Assembly: GCF_006376615.1 (NCBI RefSeq)
Contig: NZ_VEXQ01000019.1
Location: 32,205-96,204 of the forward strand
Source: Buttiauxella sp. B2
GTDB taxonomy: Bacteria > Pseudomonadota > Gammaproteobacteria > Enterobacterales > Enterobacteriaceae
Reading direction: 5' to 3'
DNA: 64,000 nucleotides
In this document: piece after piece, positions 22,372 to 30,715 of the stretch
How the letters are laid out: each line of letters opens with the position of its first letter
Position numbering within the stretch: the first letter of the stretch is position 1
The notes under the pieces: model-generated
The model's database searches: none
Seen by the model: only the letters and a program-made list of their open reading frames with translations
Told to the model about the DNA's origin: nothing
Made by a program: the position numbers and the translations under genes

Positions 22372-23345
22372 TCAGAAGACACTGAAAAAACATTAACTAC
22401 CGATACGGCTTTGGAAGTTCTCTCAGCTCGCAGTTACATTCATTCTCGTGGCGGGCAGTGATGCCTGAATATCCAGGATAAAACCCACCCAACATCACTG
22501 GAATATAAACGGATGATTTTAATCTTACTTTGCACCTTGACAATAATAGAGTGCATGGGTAGATTGCACGAGCCGGAAGTAGCGGCCTTTACTAACTTAA
22601 TATAAGAGAATAATGGACACTGTATCTATTAACTTGCCGAATGAAGCTGTCAAAGCTGTTCGGAATATTAAACATGAAAATGATTGTGCTCTTTTCATGG
22701 TTTGGGTGTGCACCGCCAGAGCTTAAGCTCTTGTGTTTTCATACCTCAGCCTGAAACTCACGGTCCCGAGGTGTGTTATGAAGTTCAAATCAACCTTTTT
22801 CCCCGATGCCGTCTCCTTTGCATCCACTTTGCGTGTACGCCCGTCCCGCGACAGGACAATGTCGGCCTGCAAGAAACATACATCCTCTATTTTTTCCTCA
22901 AAAATCAATAAAATGAATCAGAGACTCACCAGCTGGCGCGTCAGTCCCGTTACCGGCCAGCTGGAACAACGCTGTACCTTTTCTGAAAGCGAAGAACCTC
23001 AAAGTCGGCCCATCTCTGCCTGATTTGGCTGGCGGCGCAACAATTACCCTTTGACTGGACCTGAAGGTTTTATCAATCGGGAAAATGCCCGGCACTAAAC
23101 GGCATCATCATTAACGCTTGAAACTTTTCTGGGATTTATTCCGTTTGCGAATATTCCGGAAGGCGAAGCCTCGCGTTAATAAAGCACTATAGCAGACTCT
23201 GACTATTCATAAATTGAATAGCGCGGAACCCTGCACCAAATTAATTATAAAACCGAACGCTTCATACGATGTGGGATATTTATTGCGACCTTTACAGGCT
23301 ACTGACATTAAATATTTCATGTTGTCTGGCGGCAGGAGTACCACC
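22372..23345. other. 974-bp gene-poor stretch of the foreign segment
   Basis: There is no convincing gene. Three short frames can be read: a 37-residue frame at 22613-22726 (plus), and overlapping frames at 22723-22908 (minus) and 22733-23023 (plus). None has a recognised domain or a good ribosome site. The low coding quality and the nearby IS remnant suggest a patchwork of decayed mobile DNA. The last 150 bases form the leader of the Mg2+ ATPase gene. Confidence 0.6.
23203..23221. promoter_or_regulatory. Perfect palindrome upstream of the Mg2+ ATPase gene
   Basis: CTATTCATAAATTGAATAG is a perfect 7-5-7 inverted repeat 125 bases before the ATPase start. Its size and place fit an operator, but no regulator gene is in the cassette and I do not recognise the motif. 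Confidence 0.45.
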
Positions 23346-26078
23346 ATGACTGTAAAAAACAAAATTTCTGGCCAAAAAAGCCAAAATAAATCTGCGAAAA
23401 ACAGTGCGCTATCAATGCGTGCCGTTCAGGAAGGTCACAACGATGTGACCGTCACGTTGCTTAATCTTAATACCAGCAAAGCCGGATTACTCAATACTCA
23501 GGCCGCACTGCGCCTGGAAAAAGAAGGCTTCAACGAAGTCGCCCACGATAAGCCGCCACATGCACTGGTTCAGTTGCTAAAGGCTTTTAATAATCCTTTT
23601 ATTTACATTCTCGCCGCACTGGCTGCCATCAGCGTTTTTGCTGACTATTGGCTGCCAATTCATAACGGAGAAGAAGGAGATCTGACCACGGTGATTATCA
23701 TCGCGACCATGGTGGGATTAAGCGGGCTCCTGCGTTTCTGGCAGGAACATCGTTCTGCAAAATCTGCGGAAGCGTTAAAAGCCATGGTGCGAACCACGGC
23801 GACGGTGCTACGCCGCGATAACCTTAATACCGCCGGGAAACCGCGCGAAATCCCAATGCGCAACCTGGTCGTTGGCGATATTGTGATGCTGTATGCCGGA
23901 GATATGATCCCCGCAGATGTGCGGCTGATTGAGTCGCGCGATCTGTTTATCAGCCAGGCTGTATTAACCGGTGAAGCCTTGCCGGTTGAGAAATACGACA
24001 CGCTGGGCGACGTGGCCCAAAAGTCAGCCAGTGCAAAGGCGGAAGAAGGTGAAAACCTGCTGGATATTCCCAACATCTGCTTCATGGGGACTAACGTCGT
24101 TAGCGGTACGGCAAAAGCGGTGGTTGTGGCAACCGGTTCACGCACCTATTTTGGTTCACTGGCGAAAGCCATTGTCGGCACTCGTTCGCAAACGGCCTTT
24201 GACCGCGGCGTTAATAGCGTCAGCTGGTTATTGATTCGCTTTATGCTGGTGATGGTGCCAGTGGTGTTTATGATTAACGGCGTGATGAAAGGCGACTGGT
24301 GGGATTCCCTGCTGTTCGCCATGGCGGTCGCCGTAGGCTTAACGCCTGAAATGTTGCCGATGATTGTCAGCGCTAACCTTGCAAAGGGTGCGATGGTGAT
24401 GTCGAAACGTAAGGTGGTAGTGAAACGCCTTAATGCTATCCAGAACCTCGGGGCGATGGACGTGCTGTGCACTGACAAAACCGGCACCCTGACGCAGGAT
24501 AAAATAATCCTGGAGCATCATATTGATACTCTTGGGCAGAAAAATGCTTCGGTGTTATCACTGGCGTGGCTAAACAGCCACTATCAAAGCGGCATTAAAA
24601 ACCTGATGGATCAGGCGGTATTGCACTTCGCGGAAAAGAGCTTCAGCGAAAATGAGCCGGGCTTCGTCAAACCCAAGGGCTATACCAAGGTTGATGAGTT
24701 ACCTTTTGATTTTATTCGTCGCCGTCTGTCCATCGTCGTTGAAGACACGCAGCAGAATCACCTGCTGGTGTGTAAAGGCGCAGTTGAGGAAATGCTGGGC
24801 ATTTCCAGCCACATTTATGAAAACGGCAAGGTCGTCACGCTTGACCAGAATCGTCATAAAGCGCTGCTGGAATTGGCTAACGATTACAACAAGGACGGCT
24901 TCCGTGTGCTGGTAGTAGCGACACGTGATATCCGTAAAAGTGAGGCCAAAAAGCAGTACAGCACGGCAGACGAGCATGATTTGATTATTCATGGTTTCCT
25001 GACCTTCCTCGATCCACCGAAAGAAACGGCCGGTCCAGCCATTGCTGCACTGCAAGAAATTGGCGTCAGAGTCAAAGTCCTGACCGGCGATAACGCTATA
25101 GTCACCAGTCGCATCTGTCGTCAGGTTGGGCTTGAACCCGGTGAACCGGTGCTTGGCCCGCAGCTGGAAAAATTGGATGACGAAGCACTGAAGCTGCTGG
25201 TTGAAGAGCGGACGGTGTTTGCGAAACTGACTCCGCTGCAAAAATCACGCGTGCTCAAAGCGCTACAGGCTAACGGTCATACCGTTGGTTTCCTCGGTGA
25301 TGGCATCAACGACGCCCCTGCCCTGCGTGATGCTGACGTTGGCATTTCGGTCGACAGCGGAACCGACATCGCCAAAGAGTCTGCCGATATCATTTTGCTG
25401 GAAAAAAGCCTGATGGTGCTGGAAGAAGGCGTGCTCAAAGGCCGCGAGACTTTTGGCAATATCATGAAGTATCTGAACATGACGGCCAGCTCCAATTTTG
25501 GCAACGTGTTTTCTGTGCTGGTGGCCAGCGCCTTTATTCCGTTCCTGCCGATGCTGGCGATTCACTTATTACTGCAAAACCTGATGTACGATATTTCTCA
25601 GCTGGCTCTGCCATGGGACAAAATCGATAAAGAATTCCTGCAAAAACCGCGAAAATGGGATGCGAAAAATATTGGTCGCTTTATGGTCTGGATTGGGCCG
25701 ACCTCTTCAATATTCGACATGACCACCTTTGCCCTGATGTGGTTCGTATTTTCTGCCAACAGCGAACAGATGCAGACTCTATTCCAGTCCGGCTGGTTTG
25801 TTGAAGGATTATTATCCCAGACGCTGGTAGTGCATATGCTCAGAACGCAGAAAATCCCGTTCTTCCAGAGTACCGCTGCTTTGCCGGTGCTGCTGATGAC
25901 CGGTCTGGTCATGGCGCTGGGTATCTACATTCCGTTCTCACCGCTGGGCCCGTTGGTTGGCTTACAGGCACTGCCATGGCAGTACTTCCCCTGGCTTGTC
26001 GGCACGCTGCTGGCTTACTGCTGCGTGGCTCAGATGATGAAAACTTTCTATATTCGCCGCTTTAAACAGTGGTTCTGA
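23346..26078 (+). CDS. Magnesium-translocating P-type ATPase (MgtA/MgtB family)
   Basis: This inner-membrane P3B ATPase should import Mg2+ driven by ATP. The ATG at 23346 is preceded by GCAGGAG and gives 910 residues; MgtA and MgtB are about 900. The frame open upstream to 23214 lacks a ribosome site. The phosphorylated aspartate is Asp377 in CTDKTGTLT. The actuator loop is LTGEALPVEK, the membrane motif is GLTPEMLPMIV, and the hinge is GDGINDAPALRDADVGIS. Ten membrane helices are expected. The N-terminus (Lys/Ser/Gln-rich, about 35 residues) differs from E. coli MgtA. It is probably a second, acquired Mg2+ pump. I see no mgtL-like or proline-rich leader peptide. Confidence 0.93.
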   Translation: MTVKNKISGQKSQNKSAKNSALSMRAVQEGHNDVTVTLLNLNTSKAGLLNTQAALRLEKEGFNEVAHDKPPHALVQLLKAFNNPFIYILAALAAISVFADYWLPIHNGEEGDLTTVIIIATMVGLSGLLRFWQEHRSAKSAEALKAMVRTTATVLRRDNLNTAGKPREIPMRNLVVGDIVMLYAGDMIPADVRLIESRDLFISQAVLTGEALPVEKYDTLGDVAQKSASAKAEEGENLLDIPNICFMGTNVVSGTAKAVVVATGSRTYFGSLAKAIVGTRSQTAFDRGVNSVSWLLIRFMLVMVPVVFMINGVMKGDWWDSLLFAMAVAVGLTPEMLPMIVSANLAKGAMVMSKRKVVVKRLNAIQNLGAMDVLCTDKTGTLTQDKIILEHHIDTLGQKNASVLSLAWLNSHYQSGIKNLMDQAVLHFAEKSFSENEPGFVKPKGYTKVDELPFDFIRRRLSIVVEDTQQNHLLVCKGAVEEMLGISSHIYENGKVVTLDQNRHKALLELANDYNKDGFRVLVVATRDIRKSEAKKQYSTADEHDLIIHGFLTFLDPPKETAGPAIAALQEIGVRVKVLTGDNAIVTSRICRQVGLEPGEPVLGPQLEKLDDEALKLLVEERTVFAKLTPLQKSRVLKALQANGHTVGFLGDGINDAPALRDADVGISVDSGTDIAKESADIILLEKSLMVLEEGVLKGRETFGNIMKYLNMTASSNFGNVFSVLVASAFIPFLPMLAIHLLLQNLMYDISQLALPWDKIDKEFLQKPRKWDAKNIGRFMVWIGPTSSIFDMTTFALMWFVFSANSEQMQTLFQSGWFVEGLLSQTLVVHMLRTQKIPFFQSTAALPVLLMTGLVMALGIYIPFSPLGPLVGLQALPWQYFPWLVGTLLAYCCVAQMMKTFYIRRFKQWF

Positions 26079-26092
26079 TTCACGCTTAACAA

Positions 26093-26115
26093 GGAGCCGC
26101 CAGCGGGCGGTCTCC
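26093..26115 (+). other. Intercistronic hairpin after the Mg2+ ATPase gene
   Basis: GGAGCCGCC (26093-26101) pairs with GGCGGTCTCC (26106-26115), with one bulged T and a four-base loop. No T-run follows, so it is more likely an mRNA stabiliser or partial attenuator than a full terminator within the cassette. Confidence 0.5.
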
Positions 26116-26146
26116 TGTCATTCAAGTCAATAAATGTGAATGCGCC

Positions 26147-26383
26147 ATGAAACAGTATTCCTCAGCTTTTTTGCTGATTAAAAATAAAGTCATCATGCTG
26201 GTGGTGTTATTTTTAATGAAAATTAACCGCGTACTACAGACCGTTGGGCTTAGGTATTACCGCTCAGGGGAAATTAGTCACCGCCAAATAAAACTTCTTT
26301 TGAATGTCGCCAGTGTCATACATCGGTTATCGATGGCATTGCTGCGCTGTTATAAAAGCATCACCCTGAAAAAGGGGAAGTAA
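26147..26383 (+). CDS. Hypothetical small basic membrane protein (78 aa)
   Basis: I do not recognise this protein. It has 78 residues, many Lys and Arg, and one likely membrane segment at about 12-25 (NKVIMLVVLFLMKI), followed by an amphipathic, Arg-rich tail ending in LKKGK. It lies between the Mg2+ ATPase and the Na/Pi cotransporter. Its stop is two bases before the next ATG, and its last codons form that gene's ribosome site (GGGGAAG), so it is at least translated into the next gene by coupling. Its own ribosome site is poor, so it may be expressed weakly or act mainly as a coupling frame. Confidence 0.6.
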   Translation: MKQYSSAFLLIKNKVIMLVVLFLMKINRVLQTVGLRYYRSGEISHRQIKLLLNVASVIHRLSMALLRCYKSITLKKGK

Positions 26384-26385
26384 CT

Positions 26386-28038
26386 ATGTCCGGAACAACT
26401 TTATTAATAAACCTGGCTGGCGCCATCGCTTTACTGCTTTGGGGCAGCCATATGATTTCTTCGGCGCTGGGCCGTGGCTTTGGTACTCCGCTGCGCAGCT
26501 GGATGGGACGTCATCTTAAAAACCGCTGGATGGCGTTGCTGGCAGGTATCGGTATTACCGCGCTGTTGCAAAGCAGTACGGCGGTGAGTTTGATGGTCAC
26601 CTCTTTTACCGCTTCGGGCACGCTGAGCCTTGCCCCGGGGCTTGCCGTCATGCTGGGTGCCAATATTGGCTCCACGCTTGTGGTTCAGGTGATGAGCTTC
26701 AATACGGCGATAGCGATTCCTTTGCTGCTGCTGATGGGCTTTGTGGTCTTCAAACTGCGCGACAGCTCGGGCTTTGAGAGTGCCGGCTGCGCCATGATGG
26801 GTCTGGGAATGATGCTACTGGCGCTAAGCCAGCTCAGCGCAGCACTTGCACAGATAGAATCTACCCCGGTATTTCAGGCGGTAATGCAAGGGCTGGAAGG
26901 AGATACTCTTATTGCGCTGATTGTGGCAATGATGCTGACGCTTATTTGCCACTCAAGCGTAGCGGTGATTTTGCTGATTTCCGTACTGGCGGCGACCGGC
27001 GTAATGACGCCAGCGACGGCAATGGTTCTGGTTATCGGCGCTAATATTGGCGGTGCTCTTCCGCCTCTGCTAAGCGCAAACTCTCCCGTTGCACGCCGAC
27101 TCCCGGCCGGTAATTTAATTGTGCGCACGATAGGCGGCCTGGCCGCACTGGCACTGCTGCCAGAGTTAACCGAGTTGGCAGTAACATCGGGTTTAACTAC
27201 GCCACAGCTGGTAGTTGGTTTTCATACTGCTTTTAGCATAGTGCTGGCACTTTTGTTTATTGGCCTTACAGCACCTTTTGCTCGCCTGCTCGAGCGCTTT
27301 TTCCCGGACGAGCCTCAGCCTGCAGACGCAGGATTGCCGCTTTACCTTGACGAAGCCGGGCTGGATATCGCCTGGCTTGGTTTGTCGAACTCGGTGCGCG
27401 AATCTCTGCGCTCCGCTGACATGCTGACCCAAATGCTCGACCGGCTGGTGGTTCTTTTTCGCACTCATGAACAGGGCGTAGCCAATGAAATTCGCGAGGT
27501 TGATCGGTCGCTGGATCATCTCAGCGCGGCTATTCGCGCCTATCTGGCCGATATTGGTCAGGACGGGCTCAGTGACTCAGACGCAGACCGCGCGCAGGAA
27601 ATACTCATGTTCGTCATTAATTTTGAACATGCGGGCGACATTATCTCCAGCAATCTGACTCAGTTAGCCACGCGCCGCGCCCGCCGAGGGGAACAATTCA
27701 CCGAGTTTGAGTTAAACAACATTCACCTGCTGCACAGAGAATTGCAGACCAGCCTGCGTCTGGCCGTCACGGCATTTTTGGCTGAAGACACCAATGCCGC
27801 GCATCAGCTGAAAGCACGTAAAGAAGTCATTCGCCAGCTAGAGGCCACCGCCAGCCGGGAGCATTTCAGAAAACTGCGTGAAGATAAAAACACCTGGGCA
27901 GAATCTGGCGATATTTTCCAGCGGGTGCTTCGAGACTACCGTCGCGTGCATCACCATATTGCTGCCGTGGCCTACCCGGTACTCGACAGACTCGGAGATG
28001 AAGTCGTACAACAGACTCAGAACACTTCGGAAGCTTGA
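26386..28038 (+). CDS. Na+/phosphate cotransporter with C-terminal PhoU-like domain
   Basis: This 550-residue inner-membrane protein belongs to the NptA / Na-Pi cotransporter II family (YjbB type). Two inverted Na_Pi repeats carry the signature QSSTAVSLMVTSF (about residue 64) and CHSSVAVILLIS (about 188), with repeated GANIGS/GANIGG loops. About eight to ten helices fill residues 1-310. From about 340 to 540 is a charged helical PhoU-like domain (EVDRSLDHLSAAIRAYL, INFEHAGDIISSNL). YjbB of E. coli is reported to export phosphate, so direction is uncertain. It is coupled to the 78-residue gene upstream and looks more GC-rich than the core genes around it. Confidence 0.9.
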   Translation: MSGTTLLINLAGAIALLLWGSHMISSALGRGFGTPLRSWMGRHLKNRWMALLAGIGITALLQSSTAVSLMVTSFTASGTLSLAPGLAVMLGANIGSTLVVQVMSFNTAIAIPLLLLMGFVVFKLRDSSGFESAGCAMMGLGMMLLALSQLSAALAQIESTPVFQAVMQGLEGDTLIALIVAMMLTLICHSSVAVILLISVLAATGVMTPATAMVLVIGANIGGALPPLLSANSPVARRLPAGNLIVRTIGGLAALALLPELTELAVTSGLTTPQLVVGFHTAFSIVLALLFIGLTAPFARLLERFFPDEPQPADAGLPLYLDEAGLDIAWLGLSNSVRESLRSADMLTQMLDRLVVLFRTHEQGVANEIREVDRSLDHLSAAIRAYLADIGQDGLSDSDADRAQEILMFVINFEHAGDIISSNLTQLATRRARRGEQFTEFELNNIHLLHRELQTSLRLAVTAFLAEDTNAAHQLKARKEVIRQLEATASREHFRKLREDKNTWAESGDIFQRVLRDYRRVHHHIAAVAYPVLDRLGDEVVQQTQNTSEA

Positions 28039-28081
28039 ATAATAAAAACAGCCCGGTTGGGCATCAAATTTAGGACAAGAG

Positions 28082-28429
28082 ATGAGAGTATTAATTTGTG
28101 CAGGCCGGTTTTATGCTGACAGTAATAACGTCACACGCATTCTCGAGCTTTGCGAGCAAAAGCAACCGATTGATGTAGTTATCCACGGCGGTCATCAATC
28201 TTTAGGCGGTATTATTGAGGGCTGGGCGCGGGATGCCGATGCCCATGTGGTGCGATACCCAGCCAACTGGGCGATGCACGGTAAATATGCCGAGGTTCGC
28301 CGCAATCTTTTTATGCTTGAAGACAGCCGCCCTGATGTAATACTGGCATTTCCCGGTGGCGAAGACACCGCTGACTGCATCAGCCTGGCTCATAAAGCGG
28401 GTATAAAAGTCATCGAGATCGATAGCTAA
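28082..28429 (+). CDS. DUF2493 / YspA-type SLOG domain protein
   Basis: This 115-residue single-domain Rossmann-like protein starts MRVLICAGRFYADSN. It has the family signature VVIHGGHQSLGGIIEGWA and the C-terminal glycine motif AFPGGEDTADCI that in SLOG proteins contact a nucleotide or its derivative. DUF2493 proteins are common on phages, plasmids and islands, and their biochemical role is mostly unknown. It lies 43 bp past the Na/Pi gene with its own ribosome site (AGGACAAGAG) and is the last gene of the cassette. A nucleotide-ligand sensor or hydrolase role would be inference. Confidence 0.82.
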   Translation: MRVLICAGRFYADSNNVTRILELCEQKQPIDVVIHGGHQSLGGIIEGWARDADAHVVRYPANWAMHGKYAEVRRNLFMLEDSRPDVILAFPGGEDTADCISLAHKAGIKVIEIDS

Positions 28430-28432
28430 TGC

Positions 28433-28457
28433 TCACAGCTTCAGTGAATTTTTTCCT
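28433..28457 (+). terminator. Possible terminator of the Mg/Pi cassette
   Basis: A short stem, TCAC-AGCTTCA-GTGA (28433-28447), is followed by two T-runs. The stem is only four pairs, so this is a weak call. Confidence 0.4.
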
Positions 28458-28480
28458 TTTTTAGCGCCATGGGCAGACTG

Positions 28481-29164
28481 CTACACTTCTCGGGTCAGGC
28501 TCATACAATAAAATTTATGTGTATCCTCAGCAGTGGAAAGGAGCAGGATGTTATGTCGCAAACAGCAGTGAATCATCTCCGCCATGAACATAAAGAAATA
28601 GGTTAAGGCATTAATGCAGTACTGGCCGATGTAGATACCGATCATCATCCTTGAACCGATCAACTGTTTGATCTGGCCCCATTTCTGCGCCATCGGAATA
28701 TGTTCTTTGGCTTGCTTCTGATCCATATTGATCAGCGCCCAACCGTCTTCGATGTACTCCAGTTCTTTCTTATTCACTCCTGGATGATTGTTAGGTTCGT
28801 GAATAACTTTCAGCCAGACGAAGCTGATGCCAAAGCCACTGAAGATATCAACGAAGCCTTGCAGCAAAGTAAATAGCGACCAAATAAAGATCGACCAGAA
28901 ATAAACGCGTTTGGATCCAAATTTATCAAGCAACCAACCGCCGGGGATTTGACCAATAACATATGCCCAAGAAAACGCGGAAAATACATATCCCATGCCA
29001 ATAGCATCAAGACCGATATCTTTCGCCATTTCCGAACCGGCAATAGATAACGTCGCGCGGTCACCATAGTTAAACGAGGTGACGATGAAGAGCATTACTA
29101 CTATCCAATAACGAGCGTTGGTTCTTTTCTCGGCAACGCTCGCCGCCTGGCTAATCGTATTCAT
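28481..29164 (-). pseudogene. gudP: Glucarate/galactarate MFS transporter GudP, truncated and internally deleted
   Basis: GudP is a major-facilitator symporter for glucarate and related diacids, normally about 450 residues. Residues 1-113 (MNTISQAASVAEKRTNARYW to DIFSGFGI) match the GudP N-terminus. The frame then jumps in phase to SFVWLKVIHEPNNHPG, which belongs near residue 195 of full-length GudP, so about 80 codons spanning helices are lost. Homology ends again at Phe191 (about 28,592). The last 36 residues are foreign read-through. A 227-residue product lacking over half of the transporter cannot be functional. Confidence 0.92.
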
Positions 29165-29467
29165 GTTGCACTCCTGAATTATAGCTTTCAGCTACAGTTC
29201 ATTCTGTACTTGTAGGGTTATCAGAATGAGGTATCGGCCGGTCCGCAGTATATTTGTGGCGTTGAATCTGCGGTTTATTGTTTGGCCGAGAGAAAGTATA
29301 TGAAGGGAGTGAAAATGCCTCATCGTGCAAAGACACAATTTTTCTGCACGCTTTATGAGCGCTTTGTGGCTTCTGTCCAATGTGCTGGGGGATGGTTCAC
29401 GATTTTTGAAACAAAGTTAAAAGATGGCGAATAATGCTTACGTTTATTCGCCAGGTACTTTTTGTCA
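29165..29467. promoter_or_regulatory. gudP upstream region
   Basis: A 303-bp gap lies between the gudP remnant and yqcA. In E. coli the diacid activator CdaR controls gudP from this position, but I cannot place a CdaR site. A short minus-strand frame (29192-29380) lacks support. The right end contains the yqcA terminator. Confidence 0.4.
29422..29452 (-). terminator. yqcA operon terminator
   Basis: GGCGAATAA (29426-29434) pairs perfectly with TTATTCGCC (29444-29452). On the minus strand the stem is followed by ATCTTTT. Confidence 0.75.
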
Positions 29468-29917
29468 CTAACTTAACAGCGCAGCCCACTGCTCAACCCA
29501 TGGGTTAGATACCGCTTCAGGCTCTGGGTGATCGTTGGCATCAATGGCCAAAACATTGCCAATACGTTTGGCACCCTGCTCTTGTAGCAAGGCATCGAAC
29601 TGTTTACCGCCACCACAAAAATGCTCGTAGTTGCTGTCGCCTAAGGCAATCAAACCGTAACGTAATTCAGGCTGGTATCCGAGTTTATCTTTTATCGCCT
29701 GAAAAAGAGGAACGATGCTGTCTGGCAAATCGCCCTGGCCGGTTGTTGAAGTCACAACCAGTACATATTGGTCGCTAAACTTTTGCCAGTCTGCCAGTTC
29801 AGGGTCTTCAAATACTGTGGCTTTGTGACCTTTCTTTTTTAGAATCGCTTCGGCTTCTTCCGCCACCAACAGCGAGTTTCCATACATCGTACCTACAAAA
29901 ATCCCCACTTCGGCCAT
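29468..29917 (-). CDS. yqcA: Flavodoxin YqcA
   Basis: This is an FMN-binding short flavodoxin of 149 residues, the same length as E. coli YqcA. The phosphate-binding loop is in [10 protein letters not shown], and the isoalloxazine loops are in [12 protein letters not shown] and [13 protein letters not shown]. It is last in the yqcC-truC-yqcA unit, 27 bp after truC, with AAGGAG before the ATG. Its electron partner is not shown; MioC-like roles in biotin synthesis are an analogy only. Confidence 0.95.
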   Translation of the reverse strand: MAEVGIFVGTMYGNSLLVAEEAEAILKKKGHKATVFEDPELADWQKFSDQYVLVVTSTTGQGDLPDSIVPLFQAIKDKLGYQPELRYGLIALGDSNYEHFCGGGKQFDALLQEQGAKRIGNVLAIDANDHPEPEAVSNPWVEQWAALLS

Positions 29918-29944
29918 CAGTTAACTCCTTGCGTTACGGCTGTA

Positions 29945-30715
29945 TTAATCATCCTGGCCGTTGCTTGCGACAAACTCAACCTTTTCGATATCACTCAGCA
30001 ATCCGCGCCAGCCAAACTGTGACATCATCTGCATCCAGGTGTCATCAAGGCCTGCACGAATACACAGCGGTTCACCCGTTACTGGGTGATTTAATGAAAG
30101 TTGGCTTGCGTGAAGCATCAAGCGTTCGCAGCCAAAATGCTCGGCCGCAGCGCGGTTTTGACGCAAATCACCGTGTTTGGAATCACCAATCATTGGGTGG
30201 CGTAGGTGAGACATATGGCGGCGCAGCTGGTGTTTGCGGCCAGTTTTAGGTTCCAGTTCAACAAGGCTGTAGCGGGCCGTTGGGTAGCGGCCAATCGGAA
30301 CCGGCATTTCAACCGTCGCCAGACCGCGATAATGCGTTACCGCTGGCTGTGGTTCTTTATTCTGAGTCGCTTTTTTATCCGCGATTTTATCCAGCTCTTC
30401 GACGAGCGGATAATCAAGCACCGCTTCATCTTCAAGCCAACCACGGGTGAGCGCATGGTAGCGCTTTTGAATTTGATGATTTTCAAACTGCTGTGATAAC
30501 AAATGAGCGACTTCGCTGGAAAGTGCCATCAGCAACACACCGGAGGTCGGCCTGTCGAGGCGATGAACGGTGAAAACATGCTTCCCAATTTGGTCACGTA
30601 CAGTTTGCATCACGAAAACTGTTTCATGTCTGTCTAGCCAACTGCGGTGGACTAACCAGCCTGATGGTTTGTTTACCGCCACCAGCCATTCATCCTGATA
30701 AATAATTTCCAGCAT
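29945..30715 (-). CDS. truC: tRNA pseudouridine(65) synthase
   Basis: TruC makes pseudouridine at position 65 of tRNA-Ile and tRNA-Asp. The 256-residue protein is of the RluA/RsuA type, with the catalytic Asp in VHRLDRPTSGVLL and further family motifs in TGRKHQLRRHMSH and LMLHASQLSLNHP. Its ATG overlaps the yqcC stop by one base (TGATG), showing coupling. Confidence 0.96.
   Translation of the reverse strand: MLEIIYQDEWLVAVNKPSGWLVHRSWLDRHETVFVMQTVRDQIGKHVFTVHRLDRPTSGVLLMALSSEVAHLLSQQFENHQIQKRYHALTRGWLEDEAVLDYPLVEELDKIADKKATQNKEPQPAVTHYRGLATVEMPVPIGRYPTARYSLVELEPKTGRKHQLRRHMSHLRHPMIGDSKHGDLRQNRAAAEHFGCERLMLHASQLSLNHPVTGEPLCIRAGLDDTWMQMMSQFGWRGLLSDIEKVEFVASNGQDD

Noticed and set aside
22613..23095. 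Several short frames on both strands in the foreign segment
   Set aside because: They overlap one another, lack ribosome sites and show no domain, so I treat them as decayed DNA.
23302..23322. Pho-box-like CTGACAT followed by ATTTCAT before the Mg2+ ATPase
   Set aside because: The second half has mismatches and the spacing is one base off the 11-base repeat; too weak for a PhoB site.
23222..23345. Possible Mg2+-sensing leader (mgtL or proline-rich peptide)
   Set aside because: No short proline-rich frame with a ribosome site is present in the leader.
23214..23345. 44-residue N-terminal extension of the Mg2+ ATPase
   Set aside because: It starts at TTG inside a palindrome without a ribosome site, while the ATG at 23346 has GCAGGAG.
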